DNA of 64,000 bases. Source: Hemileia vastatrix. Lineage: Eukaryota; Basidiomycota; Pucciniomycetes; Pucciniales; Zaghouaniaceae. The stretch lies in the NCBI GenBank assembly GCA_030280995.1, contig JASXTE010000013.1:15172501-15236500 (forward strand), written 5' to 3'. Within the stretch, counting starts at the first letter, position 1. Each line of letters begins with the position of its first letter. The notes below the pieces were generated by a model. That model saw only the letters and a list, made by a program, of their open reading frames with translations. It did not search any database and was not told where the DNA came from. Below are positions 1 to 11,279 of the stretch, piece after piece. The position numbers were made by a program, and so were the translations under genes.

Positions 1-3000
1 GGTCCTGATGGGTGGTTGTCTGAAGAAGAAAAGAAGTTGTTGTTTCACATTATTGTGCTAAGGGAAAAAGCTGTGGCATTTGTTGAGGAGGAAAGGGGTG
101 AATTGAAGCACTCTTATGGGGAACCTTACTTGATACCTGTTGTTTGTCATGAACCTTGGCAAATCAAACCTATTCTGATTCCAGCTGCTATTCAAGAAGA
201 TTTTGTAGTGATTGTTAGGGAAAGAGTCAGGACTGGGTTATATGAACAATCAACATCCAGTTACTCAAGTCCAGTGTTCTGTGTAAAGAAGCAGAATGGA
301 AAGTTGAGGGTGGTTCATGATCTTAGAGCCTTGAATAGAGTCACTATCAAGGACGCTGGTATGCCGCCAAGTGCAGAGGATTTCGTTGAAGCTTTTGCTG
401 GAAGGGTGTGTTATGGTTTGGGTGATATTATGGGTGGTTATGATGAGAGGGAACTACATATGGATTCAAGGCCTCTCACAACTTTTGAGACTCCTTTGGG
501 AAGATTTCAGCTCACTAGGTTGCCTCAAGGAGCAACTAATTCAGTGGCAGTTTATCAAGCACAGATGGCTTGGATTTTGCAGGATGAGGTTCCTACTCAT
601 GCTGGTATTTTTATTGATGATGGTGGAATTAAAGGACTATCCACTGATTATGGTAATGAGGTGTTATTGGAGAACCCTGGCATAAGGAGGTTTGTGTGGG
701 AATATGCAATAACTCTAGAGAGAGTGTTGTTTAGGATTGAAGAGGCTGGTTTGACCATTTCAGGGTCAAAATTCTGTTGTTGTGTTCCTGCTTTGGAAAT
801 TCTTGGTCATGTGGTATGTAAAGAGGGAAGGATTATGGTGAAGAAGAAGATTAATAAAATTCAGTCATGGCCAAGGCCTAAAAATACTACTGAAGTCAGA
901 GGATTTTTGGGTGTATGTGTATATGTCAGGATTTTTATTAAGGATTTTTCTTTGTTGGCTTCACCTTTAAGGAGGTTGACCAGAAAAGATGCAGATTGGG
1001 AATGGACTGACGAGTGTGAAGAGGCTTTTCAGAAGCTGAAAAAGGTTGTTGGTGAAGATATTGTTCTTCAAAAGTTGGATTATGGTGTTGGTGCTGGAAA
1101 GATTTATCTGGCAGTGGACTCAAGTTATATTGCTGCTGGTGCTGTTTTGTCTCAGGAGGATAAGACTGGGAGGGTCAGGCCAGTAAGGTATGAGTCTGTG
1201 ATGTTTAATGAGGTGGAATCTAGGTATTCTCAACCTAAGTTGGAATTGTGTGGCGTAGCTAAAATTTTAAAGAAGCTACAGATGGTTTTGTGGGGGCAGC
1301 ATTTTGAGCTGCAGGTGGATGCAAAATCTTTGGTTCAGATGATCAATACACCTAGTCTTCCAAATGCTCCAATGAATAGGTGGGTGGCATTTATTCAACA
1401 TTTTTCTTTTGACCTGGTACACAAACCAGGTAAAACTTTTACTATGCCTAATGACTTATCAAGGAGGCCACCTACAGATGAGGATTCTGATTCTGAAGAG
1501 TTTGACGAAGATATTCCAGTGATTAGGGCCAGCACAAAGGGTGCTGAGGATTTTTCTTTCCTCCCCCATGAGGCTAAACTGGATGATTGTTCTGACCTCC
1601 TCCAAGAGGCTAAACTGGCTGGATCTGATCTTGATTCTGGTTATCAGGATGTTTTTGTTGATGAAGATGGAGTTGTTGTTTGTGAAAGCTCGAAATTGGA
1701 AAAGGGTGTTTTTGTTAGTGAACTGGATTCTCACAAGGTTCAGTGGGAAGAGAAGGACGTTCCAAAATTTAAGGATTGGTGTCCTGGTTGGGCTGCTCAA
1801 TTGGCTCATGCTCACACTGGTGATTTTGATGACAGAGTTGTACCCTTGGATGTTGTTTTGTTGGATTTCGAAGATGAGACCTGGGGTCAGTCTGGGTTTT
1901 ATTTTATCCTGGTGGAATATCTGTTGACCTTGGAGAGGCCAGATAGGTGTGATGATGATACTTGGTTGGCAATCAAGAAGAAGAGTCCTGGATTTTATGT
2001 GTCAGGAAGGCGGTTGATGAGAAGGAGACATCCTAATACTCAAGTGGTGGTGACTCAGAAGAAGGGTCAAGAATTGGTTTTGAAGTCTTTGCATGAAGAC
2101 CTTGGTCATAGAGGCTTTGGGGAGACTTATAGAAGAGTAGCAGACAGATTTTGGTGGCCAGGTATGAAGTTGGCTGTGCAGGGTTGGGTTCAATCTTGTG
2201 AAGAATGTCAAAGAAGAAGTCACTTGAAACCTAAAGAGGTGGGCCGTGCTAATGGTGAATCAACTGTTTTTGGAAGGGGCAGTCTGGATGCTGTCCATAT
2301 TAAAGAGGGCAGGTATAAATACTTGATTGTTTCTAGGGATGATTTGTCTGGTTGGGTTGAGGCAGTGCCTCTGGTTAATTTGACTTCCAAGAATGTGGCA
2401 GAGTTTTTGAAGAAGGAGTGGATTTATAGGTATGGTTGATGAAGTTGGTGACTGTTGATGGTGGGCCAGAGTTTGGTGCCGAATTTAAAGAAGCAGTGGC
2501 TAGTGTTGGTTTTAGCGTTAGAGTGGCTACATCGTATTATCCTGAAGCTGAAGGCATGGTTGAAAGAAGCCATCAAGTTATCAAGAATGCTTTGGTGAAG
2601 ATGTGTGGAGATAGTGCCGAAAAGTGGAGGCATTATTTACCCTTGGTTTTATTTGCTGATGGGGTCACTGTGAAGAGGACAACTGGCTATTCTCCTTATG
2701 AGCTAATGTTTGGTAAAAAAGCCGTTCTACCAGTGGACTTGGAAGCTGTCTCTTATCTTGGAATTGATTGGGATGACGTGCAATCAACAGATGAATTTCT
2801 TTGTGCCAAGATGCAACAGTTGGAATGTAGAGAGTAATGTCAAGAGAAGGCTTACTCTAGAATGATGAAGATTAGGAATCAATCAGTCAGATACTGGGAC
2901 AAGAAGTTAGCTCATAGACTCAGGAATCCCTTGAAACCTGGTTGTTTGGTTTTGGTGTATAATAGAAGTTTGGAGAGTCAGTGGGGAAAAATGTTTTGCT

Positions 3001-3153
3001 GACAGATGGAATGGACCTTACAGAGTCAGGTCTCAGGCATCTGGAGGTTCTTATGTTTTGGAAGAGTTGGATGATGCAGTCTTGAAAAAGAGGGTGGCTG
3101 CAGACCAAGTGAAGAGGTTTTATCCCAGAGGCACTAGGCATGAAGAAGATTGA
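1..3153 (+). pseudogene. Element A pol (RT, RNase H, integrase), frameshifted
   Basis: The main frame is open from 16 to 2439. The RT has the motif GLGDIMGGYDERE and a catalytic box FIDD (about residues 199-202 of that ORF) in place of the usual YxDD. RNase H follows (AVDSS and the VDAKSLVQMIN region), then an acidic linker. The integrase zinc-binding part has HEDLGH and CEEC (about residues 693-735). The integrase core shows D in GSLDAVHIK, D in TVDGGPEF and E in GMVERSH. Compared with copy B, one base is missing near 2436, giving TGA and a shift into 2436-2837. A further break follows near 2838 and another near 3000, before the natural stop at 3151-3153. No chromodomain is visible. It was a polyprotein for cDNA synthesis and integration and is non-functional here. 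Confidence 0.9.
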
Positions 3154-4415
3154 CTCCGCAATGAGGATAAACTACGGACCATTCTTTAATTTTGTTTTTT
3201 TTTCTGTGGTGATGCTATGCATCTTTTGTGTTGGAAAATTTTTGTTAGAAGGTACCCATGGGTGGGGCTTCTAGATTTGATCTTGGCAAGTGTAGGAGTG
3301 ACTGATGGGCTGGCTGCTCTTTTAACAGTTACCCCAGATTGTCTGTTTCCAACCCTTTTTCTTAATTTGGTTGAACCCTAGTATTGGTTTATTTTCACAT
3401 TTTTTAGTCCTCTATGACTTTAAACTGGAATTTACTTTGGTTTTCAAGTGCCAGACTCTTCACTCTTATTGGTTTTGGTTTTTTTGTGTTGGATGTTGTG
3501 TTTTTGTTAGAAGGTACCCAGGGGGGGCTTATAGATTTTATTTTGGCAAGTGTGGGGGTAACTGATGAGCTGGCTGCTCTGTAGAATGGTTACCCCAGAA
3601 TGTCTGTCTCAAGTCTTTTGTTTTTCCTAGTTGAATTCTAGTTCTGTTGTTTATTATTCAGGTTTCAAGTCCGCTATGACTTTAAACTGGTTTGGGACTG
3701 GCTTCTTTATCTTTGGTTCTTTCAGATTGGTGGTGGATCACTGGTGGTCTCCCATCATTTTTACTTATTGGAGGGAGCCCACCCAGTGATCATTTCTATG
3801 GACAGGACTTTCTCTTATTGGACTATTTATGGAGCTGGTTTTTCTTTGATTTTTGCAGTTATGTTTTTTCAAGATAGCAGTTTTAGATTATTTTCTTTTT
3901 TCTCTTTTTTTCTTTTAACTTTTTATGGGGGTTGTTTAAAATTATAAAATCAAAAATATAGGGTGTTACCACATCAGGGTCACCTGGATGTGGGCAAGCA
4001 TTGGTGGGAAAAGGCTCATCAATTGGCCGGGCAATGCTATTTTATTTTTATTTATTATTTATTTCATGTGTTTCTGTGTTTCATTTTTCTTATCATCTTC
4101 TGAATTTTTAAATTTTTTGAATTTTGTTTTCTGTTAATCATTTAAAGATTTAATTGTGTATCCACATCAAGGTGCACTTGGATGTGAATAAGGTATCAGG
4201 GGATCAGCTCATCAATTGGCTGGGGGATACCATTTGTATTATTTTTTATATTTTATTTTATTTCATTTATTTTATTTCATTTAATTTTAGTTATTAACTT
4301 TTAATTTAGTATATTAGTAGATACAAAGCATATTTAAAAAAAAACATTCTGAAATTATTTTTATTAATTGTTTTATATAATTATTATGTTTCTAATCTGT
4401 TCTGTGTGCAGGAGC
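3154..4415 (+). other. Structured noncoding tract downstream of pol in element A
   Basis: No convincing coding sequence. The tract is a series of potential hairpins: type H1 at 3294-3345 and 3554-3596, H4 at 3736-3791 (arms GATCACTGG/CCCAGTGATC), H2 at 3969-3993 and 4163-4186 (arms CACATC/GATGTG), and H3 at 3997-4038 and 4192-4231 (arms GCATTG/CAATGC and GGTATC/GATACC). Two copies of the TATGACTTTAAACTGG motif lie near 3408 and 3669. The same series is present, reverse complemented, at about 34600-35600 in element B. The rest is AT-rich. Confidence 0.7.
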
Positions 4416-5986
4416 TCATTTTCTGGATGATGAAGCTTCTGGAGGCTGGTCCGGATTGTGATGACGTTTTTGTTTTTTGTTGGGATTGTGGGAAGCACTG
4501 TGTTCTTTGAAGTGCATCCTGCTGGAGAGATTATAGGGATTGTAATGGTAAGGGATTGGATTAGAGGGAAGTTCAGAGGAGGAAGAAGAAGAGGCAGGAA
4601 TGGAGTGCTGGAGGGTGTGTTTAATGATCCTAGACATTTTCCAGTGGTTGTCCAGTAGGCGCTTTCACAGGGATTTTTCAAATTCATTCAAGGGTCCTTG
4701 GAGGGCAAAGGCTTTTAGCATGTTGGAACACATGGTGCTTAGGTGTTTCTTCATGTCTCCATAATCCAGGGTCAAAGAAGTTTCAAGAGTTTGGACAACT
4801 CCAATAATAGATTCAGGAGGAGGGGTGCCAACTAGACAAGAAGAATTGGATCAGTAATTATTTTTGTTGAAGAAATGGAATAATTAATTTGGTACTTACA
4901 GATTGGAAGCTCATCAAATCTGTAAGCAGCTGGGATTTGGATCTCTGACAATTTTGTAATGGTCATAGTGGGTAGATCAACTAGGGAAAGATATGGATTC
5001 TCATGGTCTTCTTCTGAAGGATCCTGAGAAGGTGAACTGGGATGCTAATGTTCCTGGGGCCTAGTTGGAGCAGTGAGATTGTTGTTGTTGTTGTGGTTGT
5101 TATTTCTGTTGGATTCAGCTGGAGGAGGTGCTGGTGATGGAGTACCAGGGTTGTTAAAGGATGTAGCAGGAGAGGGGGATTTGGAAGCAGACTGCTCTTT
5201 TCTGGATGGAGAATTTAAAGAGATGGAACTGTCAGAAGAGTAGTTGGCTGACAGAGGAGAGGTGTAGTTTCTTTGTCTTAGTTTGGGACAAATTTGTTGT
5301 TGTGGTGCAGTGTGTGGTGTTCTGGTTTCTTCTTCGGGTTCTCTGGTAGTTCTCTTAGAAATCTGGGAAATTTTGGTGCTTTTGGACTTTGGAAGGGTGG
5401 ATTGCATTGCTCTGGGAGCAGTAGGAGGTAGTTGGGTTGAGTTGTTGTTGTTGTCTGGATGAATTTGGCTGTTTTCTGGCCGTTTTTAAAGGTTTTGGCC
5501 CTGATTTTCACTGTTTGGTGAGGCGGGCGGGCCGCCTGACGTTGGCCGGGCCGCCTGGACGCGGTCTAGAAGCCTGGGAGTTGATTTTGAAGCTTTTGGA
5601 GCTAATTTGGCGGAGATAAAAGCAGTTTCTTGCGAGGCTAAGGCTGGTCTTTTGGGAAGAGTGCGGGAAGCTGAGCTTCTGGATCTTCTGGAAGGAGCAG
5701 AAGATAGAGAGGAAGAGGAAGGACCAAGCTCTGGGGATCTGGTAGGGGATCTGGAGATGTATTTGTGAGAAGGAGAAGGCAGAGGAATAGGGTAGTTGGC
5801 GTCTCTGTCACATCTTTTCTTTTTGGAATAACAAGAGTCACAAGCCCTGTTGTAGAATTTGGATTCAGGATTTGGAAGAGTGAATGTGCAAGGTCTGCAC
5901 ATGTGGATGCACTGTTTGCAGGCATAGTCTTTGGAAGCAGTGAAGCAAGGGAGAGTAGAAGGGTTAACATCAGGAGATCCAGCCAT
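4416..5986 (-). pseudogene. Z1 of element A: antisense Zn2Cys6-like gene, broken copy
   Basis: Allelic to the intact Z1 of element B (32890-34460); both span 1571 bp. The start is ATG at 5986, and the N-terminus carries C-X2-C-X6-C-X15-C-X2-C-X6-C with the basic stretch CYSKKKRCDR in the second half. Where copy B reads CTC CAA, this copy reads CTT TAA near 5486, so two adjacent C-to-T changes create a stop after 166 codons. The reading resumes at 5407-5045, and exon 2 runs to a stop at 4416-4418 with at least one frame change. It lies antisense to the retrotransposon, between pol and the 3' LTR. Function is unproven; a DNA-binding role is inferred from the cysteine spacing alone. Confidence 0.75.
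5519..5566. repeat. GC-rich block inside Z1, shared with the LTR
   Basis: A sharply GC-rich stretch in AT-rich surroundings, beginning AGGCGGGCGGGCCGCC. It matches the block at 7850-7895 in the LTR of the same element, in inverted orientation. The same pair recurs in element B at 33310-33358 and 30986-31030. Confidence 0.75.
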
Positions 5987-6099
5987 TATCTGTGGTGAGA
6001 AAAGATGAAAAAAAAGGGATAGGAGGAGATTTTTGTCAGTGATGGGTAGATGATGAAGTGAAGGTGGAAATTCAGCAGGTTGGCTGTAGAGGTGTGCTG

Positions 6100-6650
6100 C
6101 ATGAAATTAGCTGCGTCCATTTTATGCAAAATTCCATCAGTCCATCAAGACTCTAAACTGAAAAAGCTATGGTATCAAGTCAGTCCGTCAAGACTTTAAA
6201 CTGAAATCTGGTTTCTGTTAGTCCTCCAAGACTTTAAACTGGCTGGTTTCAAGATTTTATCAAGGCTAGTCCGTCAAGACTTTAAACTGAAAACTGTTGT
6301 TAGTCCCCCAAGACTTTAAACTGAGGGTTGTAAGTCCCCCAAGACTATAAACTGAGGAAAAAGTTTTTGTTGTTGGAGTTGGTTTTGAAAGATTGGTGGA
6401 GGGTATCCACAGGGGGAGCCTCCGGATTTAGCAAAGGCAAGTTTGGGGGTAATTGATGGGCTGGCTGCTCTATTCACAATTACCCCAGAATGTTAGTTTT
6501 TTTTCTGTGTCTTAATGTGGTTGATCTCTGGTTCTGGGTTTATGATTTAGGCTTTTGAGTCTCCCAAGACTTTAAACTGAGGGTTTTTGAGTCCCCCAAG
6601 ACTATAAAATGAGGATGGTCCCCCAAGACTTAAAACTGAGGGTTGTTTTG
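6100..6650. repeat. Array of about nine AGTC...GACT motifs upstream of Z1
   Basis: Nine dispersed copies of a roughly 23-bp motif read AGTCC-N-CCAAGACTTTAAACTGA on the + strand. Each keeps AGTC and GACT four to six bases apart, able to pair, plus the palindrome TTTAAA. The array sits between the Z2 end and the Z1 start, so it would be promoter or 5' leader of Z1. An H1-type hairpin module (6446-6486, arms GGGGTAATTG/CAATTACCCC) interrupts it. The same arrangement exists in B at 32236-32740, and degraded in D at about 62700-63010. Confidence 0.8.
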
Positions 6651-6700
6651 TGGTTACATCCTATAGAGGGTGTGGTCAATTTTTCTTTTCTGAATCAAAC

Positions 6701-7341
6701 TCAAGTACTAGTGGAATTACAGAGGGACTCAAGAGATGAAATGAAGTGTTCAGAATTAGCCTTGAACTGGTGAATGAGGTGTCTTCTATTTTCAATGTCC
6801 TGTGGATCTCTAGCAGGAGTGGATTAAAATTAGTGAAGCAGAAGTTGTTTCTGTTGATATGTGTGTTGTTGGAACTTGGCCTTGATAGTGGGCAATTGTG
6901 TTGGTGTTGGTGGTGCAATGGATCCTACATTGTTATCATCACTATCAGAAGAGGAAGGAACTGAGAAGTTATCAGTTTTAAAGTTGAAGGAAGGAATGAA
7001 CGTTCTTTACCATCAGATGGACCAGGGATGGGGGAACTAGTTGTTTTATGGGTTGTGGCACTCTTCTGGGAAGGGTGGAGATTTTTGATTAATCTGGGTA
7101 TCAGGATGGATGACCTAGATCTTTTGGTGCTGGCAGAAGAAGGACCAGGTTGAGGTGGAGGTGAATCTGTTGCAGAATAAAGTGGACCAGGTCTGTGGCA
7201 GGTCTTCTTTCTGGAGTGGCAGACATTGCAGGACGTTCTGTATGGATGTACAGGTGGTGTCATGGTGCAGATTAAATTATTGTCGATGCAGTATTGGCAG
7301 GGGCCCATTTCAGAGGCAGATTTGGGAAGGAGGTTAAACAT
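6701..7341 (-). pseudogene. Z2 of element A: antisense Zn2Cys6-like gene with 50-bp intron
   Basis: ATG at 7341 is preferred because it lies just inside the LTR edge in a good context (CCACCATG in copy B). Residues 15-48 carry C-X2-C-X6-C-X12-C-X2-C-X6-C with the basic run SRKKTC, all six cysteines present. Translation without splicing stops at 6925. A GTAAAG...TCAG intron at 6961-7010 joins the frame to an acidic stretch (SSSDSDDNN) followed by a helix-rich tail, and the frame closes at TGA 6701-6703, giving 196 codons. Two stops in exon 2 (CAC TAA TTT TAA) are absent from copy B, so this copy is broken late while its zinc cluster is intact. The polypurine tract and LTR lie directly upstream, so transcription would start antisense inside the LTR. 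Confidence 0.65.
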
Positions 7342-7377
7342 GGTGGTTGGATGAAGAAAGAATGCGGAAATTCTCAA

Positions 7378-7389
7378 TTGGAGGGAGGA
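7378..7389 (+). other. Polypurine tract of element A
   Basis: TTGGAGGGAGGA immediately precedes the LTR start TGTGGTC at 7390, the expected place for plus-strand priming. The same tract precedes the 3' LTR of B and of D. Confidence 0.85.
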
Positions 7390-8482
7390 TGTGGTCTTCC
7401 AACATTGGCAGGGGCCTTTGTTGTGTGATTTGGCGCTGTTTGTGCATGTCTTAAATGACATCTGTTAAGGAATTGTGTATTTTTCTAGTTTTGTTCCGTG
7501 GATATTGGGTCTGCAGGTATGTGGGTACTATCATTTTATAGCCCTGGTTTTTCTCTATATTTTATGTCTTGTAGACATTTTTCATATTCTGAGTTTTAAG
7601 GGGACATTTCCTCATTTTTCATTTATAAAAGATTGCTGTTTAATTTTGTTTTTCATTTTTTACGGGCTAACCTTAAGTCTTAGGGTTAAGTGCTTATTAC
7701 CATTGGATAGAGCTAATTTTTCTCTATATTTCATGTCACAATGTTGTTATAGTGAAATTCCGTGTTTTAAAGGTTTTAGTAGTTGTAGCTAATTTTTCTA
7801 AGTAGATTAGTGGTTTTTATTGGTTTTCTGGCTTCAGGGAAGCCGGGCCGCTTCAGGCGGCATCTCCGACGTCGGGCCGCCCGCCCGCCTCTGTTTTAGG
7901 AAGTTGGGGAGCGCTCCAGGAGGGTTTTTTATGCAATTTGGCAGGTACAGGCGCCAGATTGGTGGGTGTGCATGGGCTCTTAGTTAGTGGTCTGTGTGTA
8001 CATAGTGAAGAAGACAGTTTGGGGCAACCTTAATCATCATACAACCATCCGGAGGTGATATCATTGTTCCTCACTCAGTTTTCACTGTTTTCTGGCCACA
8101 ATTGGCTGTGTTTGTTGCAAGTAAGTTCTTCATTTAACTTAACTTTAGCAACTGTTTTCTCTGTTATAGTCTTGCAAGCTATAGCAAGTATTATTGCTGT
8201 CTCTGGTGTGTATTTGCAGCCTACATCAAGTATCTTTGCTGTCTCTGGTGTGGACTTTGTTCTACATTTCAGCTCTTTGGTCTGGTAGTCTATCTGGGGA
8301 CTACTTTCTTGGCTCATCAAGCAGTCAATTGTGTTAAAAAGGGGCTTTAGCAAAACAGGAACCAGCTTACTTTAGCAAGTAAATCTCACTCTATTTTTCT
8401 AAAGGGACAGGGGATTTTCTCTCTGGTTTTTCTCCAACTCCCTTGGTCAAGGCCTATAGCTAGTACTATAGGATTGTCTACA
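7390..8482 (+). repeat. 3' LTR of element A (1093 bp)
   Basis: Begins TGTGG and ends CTACA. The length equals that of both LTRs of B (1093 bp each). It contains a GC-rich block at about 7850-7895 with CCGACGTCGG at 7866-7875. An internal direct repeat (a segment containing CTGTCTCTGGTGTG) occurs twice near 8195-8260. Apparent ORFs within it on both strands have no recognisable domain and are taken as chance. Confidence 0.92.
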
Positions 8483-9233
8483 ACGGGGTGCTAGAAGCTC
8501 TCGAGGTTGGGCTAGTGAGGGAGTCAATTTTTATATGGTTTGCCTTTCCTTCCATCGTTTGCTGGTAGGTTGATTTGTAATCACTTGCTTCATTGAAGAC
8601 TTTCTCTAATGGTACATCATCTGGAAAATCTGAGAAAGTCAGTTGGAGTCGAAGAGAAGGTGGAAGTTTCCTTTTAAATAAAAATATTTTATCAGGATTT
8701 GAAAATCAATTGTGAGGGAGTTGAGCCATTATTTCCCTGAATTTTAAGATGCAGTCGTCGATTTTACCATTTTGGTACGTCATTGTTTCTAGTTGTTCTC
8801 GGATTTCTTCTTCTTTATATTTAGGATTATACTTTTCTTGGAAGGCTTTTTTAAGAGAATTCCATTCCAAGAGTATTTCATTGTTGTCATCTTGTAACTG
8901 ATAGAAAAAGGATTTGGCTTCTCCAATCAAGTATCTGCCCATAATTGCCGGCCATTTCTCTTCTGCTATATTTTTTGAGGTAAGTATATTTTCAAAATAT
9001 TTTAACCAATGGTTAATATTTTCTCCATATTCCTTGAATTTCTGGGGTTCTATCTTAAGTGAATGACCGTGGTTGTGAGGTCAATTTTTGATAGACCTCA
9101 AGTAGATGAGTTCTTCATCTTTTCTTCAATCATATTCATTGCGTTGCCTGAGATTCTCCTCAGCCCTTTCTTGCTTCTCTAAGAGATAAGTTATCTGAGC
9201 TGCCAAGGTAGCAATATCAGGAGTTTAAGACAT
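8483..9233 (-). pseudogene. Gag remnant of older element G, cut by element A
   Basis: Reading from ATG 9233 gives a coiled-coil N-terminus (TYLLEKQERAEENLRQR), then a capsid-like region with the retrotransposon Gag signature: WLKYFENIL, AKSFFYQL and WNSLKKAFQEKY (about 8950-8830). The 78-residue open piece at 8706-8942 is its core. In-frame stops occur at the third codon, in the middle, and after AQLPHN (near 8712). Beyond that last stop the frame continues recognisably (LPPSLRLQLTFSDFPDDVPLEKVF) to the junction with A's LTR. The gene would have continued left, and the rest is off-window or lost. It is a dead fragment of a Ty3-like or similar Gag. Confidence 0.75.
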
Positions 9234-10560
9234 CTGAATTTGGCTTAAAAGAAACTTCTTTAAGCTTAGATTCAGTAAATATAATGATTAGAAATCTTTT
9301 ACCTTATGTTGTTCAACAATTACAGATTGAGCGGGTAAGGTGAAAGGTTAGAGTCTTGATGAGTTAGTTTTAATTATCTGAGATATTGATGAGATTTCAA
9401 AAAAATATTGAAAAGGTCGATCTTTTTAGACAAGTAACTAATTTATCAAGAGAAACTAGTGAGTAAAAACTCACAGATACGTATCTGTGATTCCTTAGTG
9501 TTCTCAGATGTGTTTGAGTTGCTAAGGAAAGTTGAACTTAGTCTTCATTACACAAATTGGCCACGGTTTTTATAGGCACAAAAAGATACAAGAGGGTGGA
9601 GAGAACAAATCCGTATTAAGGAATTAATTAAGTGCTTTTAGAGAAAAGCTATTATTAAGTGCTTTTAGAGAAAAGCTAGATGATTACAACTATCATGTTT
9701 TTAAAAGCACAACTGAAAAAGGTAATTAGTTTATTAGTTAAGGTAAAGCTAAAAAAGGAAATAGTAAGTAAAATACAACAATAGGACACAATGGAATGAC
9801 ATTAAATTAATAAAAACAAGAATAAAATAAATCAGTGTTAAATGATAAGAAAAAGAAAATATAAAATGAAAAAAACTTACGTTGATCTGAAAGTAATTAA
9901 CAGAGAGATAAAAGAAAGAAATATTAAAAAAAATAAAAAAAACTTACTTAGGGTGAAGCAGAAGGTAAGGTCGGGATGTTGAGGGGAAATGAAAGACCAG
10001 TAGCAGTGGCAGAACAGTGGCTAACAATGGGATGCTGAGGGGAAATGAAAGAGCAAGAGTGGTGGCAGACCAGTGGCTGACAACGGGACGTTGAAGGGAA
10101 ATGAAAGAGCAAGTGCGGTGTTAGACCAGTGGCTAAAAAAATGAGGCAAAAATGAAAATGAAAAAATAAAAATTAAAGAAAAATAAAGAAAAATAAAACG
10201 AAAAATTAAAAAATTAAAAAATAAAATAAAAAAATAAAAAAAATAAAAAAAAAATAAAAATAAAAATATAGAAAATAAAATGAAAAAAAAGAGAGGAAAA
10301 GAAGAAGAAGAAGAAGAGGAGACAAAGAAAAGCAAGGATGGAAGAAAATGGGGGAAATTTGTGAAATGGGTGGCAGAAATAGGGGAAATGGGGGAAATGG
10401 GGCAGGATGGGGTTGGATGTGGTGAAAGTGTTGGGGCATGCAAATGCATATCCAATGATCAGACCTAGCCAGTCACATGAGTGAAACGTGCGGTTTTTGA
10501 GGGGGCGGGAGGGCAAGCAACTGTAAGCTTTTTTGTTTTAGCAGTATTATTAATTTTACA
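9234..10560. other. Probable leader/LTR of element G with repeats, no gene
   Basis: Upstream of the G gag on the minus strand. It holds an imperfect hairpin (TTCTTTAAGC arms, 9243-9268), a perfect 20-bp palindrome at 9471-9490, and a minus-strand TATA-like CCTATAAAAACC near 9552-9563. ATTAAGTGCTTTTAGAGAAA is present twice near 9628-9676, followed by the triplicated repeat below and an A-rich stretch (10130-10300). LTR limits could not be fixed because no second copy is present. ORFs at 10021-10516 are low-complexity artefacts. Confidence 0.45.
9973..10134. repeat. Three tandem copies of a ~60-bp repeat
   Basis: A unit containing GGGGAAATGAAAGA and ending CAGTGGCTAACAA occurs three times in a row with a few substitutions (GGGATGCTGAGG, GGGACGTTGAAG). 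It is probably part of the G regulatory region. Confidence 0.8.
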
Positions 10561-11085
10561 GCGCATATATTCAACTTTTATGTGATTTAAAGCACATTTC
10601 TTATTTTTTTCATAAAACAATAAAAACAACAGCTTTAATTCTACTTAAAAATTATGTAGCCTTATGTTTAAGGCTCTTAAGATTGCCCTAACATATTCCA
10701 ACTTAAGATTAAGTACTTAAGACTTATAAAAGGTGGAGATATGCATGTATATAAGGTATTATAATGGCATCGATTTTATTTAATCATTAATTTCACTTAT
10801 GTATACATCTTTTATACCTTTATTTATTGTTTCCATGTGTACTACATGTGATTAACATAATTTATGAGCAATTTTTACTCAGTCCTGCAAAGGTCCAGGC
10901 TGACACCAACAGTCACTCATACCTTATTGGTTACCAGGAATCAGGTTGACTATGTAGTGTAGTTCTGGTTTTTCTTTGTCCCGCTTTTCAAGCTCCACGA
11001 CCGGCACTCCGGGAGTTCTGTGAGGTCCACAAGTAACCTTTCAGAAAATTTCTGTTTTAGGTTACCATTCTCATTTATCTATTCT
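10561..11085. other. Unique intergenic sequence
   Basis: I see no gene or repeat. 10860-11060 is somewhat richer in GC than its surroundings but has no long frame. Confidence 0.5.
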
Positions 11086-11279
11086 CACTACGATAAATGT
11101 TCGTTTCGTCTTGGGGCGCGAGAATGGCGCAACATTTACGCAACAGTTATGTAACAATTATTTTTGGCACTTAAAGGTCTTAGGTGGGTCTTAAATGCAA
11201 AAAACAATTGTTTCGTAACTGTTGCACAACTGTTGCGTATTTGTTGCGCCGCATGGCGAAACAAACATGTGCTGTAGTG
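11086..11279. mobile_element. CACTA-type MITE (194 bp)
   Basis: The element begins CACTACGATAAATGTTCG and ends, as reverse complement, CACTACAGCACATGTTTG. The inverted arms extend through GGCGCAACA...ACGCAACAG to almost the centre. It is flanked by TCT on both sides. CACTA termini with a 3-bp duplication are the hallmark of the CACTA (CMC/EnSpm) superfamily. There is no coding capacity, and the ORF starting at 11184 merely crosses it. Confidence 0.75.

Larger units (their letters stand above)
1..8482 (+). mobile_element. Element A: Ty3/gypsy family 1, 5' end outside window
   Basis: LTR retrotransposon entering from the left edge inside pol and ending with a 1093-bp 3' LTR. In element orientation the order is RT-RNase H-integrase, a structured noncoding tract, antisense gene Z1, a repeat array, antisense gene Z2, polypurine tract and LTR. 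Element B (30395-52266) is a second copy in the opposite orientation and confirms every boundary. The sequence right of the LTR (from 8483) is an unrelated gag remnant, so A is inserted into an older element. Its target duplication cannot be checked because the other end is off-window; the four bases after the LTR are ACGG. Confidence 0.9.

Noticed and set aside
6100..6650. CRISPR-like array
   Set aside because: Repeat units vary, spacers are irregular and there are no cas genes; the setting is a eukaryotic retrotransposon.
7475..7792. 105-residue ORF repeated at 31085-31402 and 51864-52181
   Set aside because: LTR sequence present in all three family-1 LTRs; hydrophobic by base composition and without domain or start context.
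10021..10516. Phe/Ser-rich minus-strand ORFs and a Glu/Lys-rich plus-strand ORF
   Set aside because: They are translations of an A-rich low-complexity tract and a triplicated repeat.
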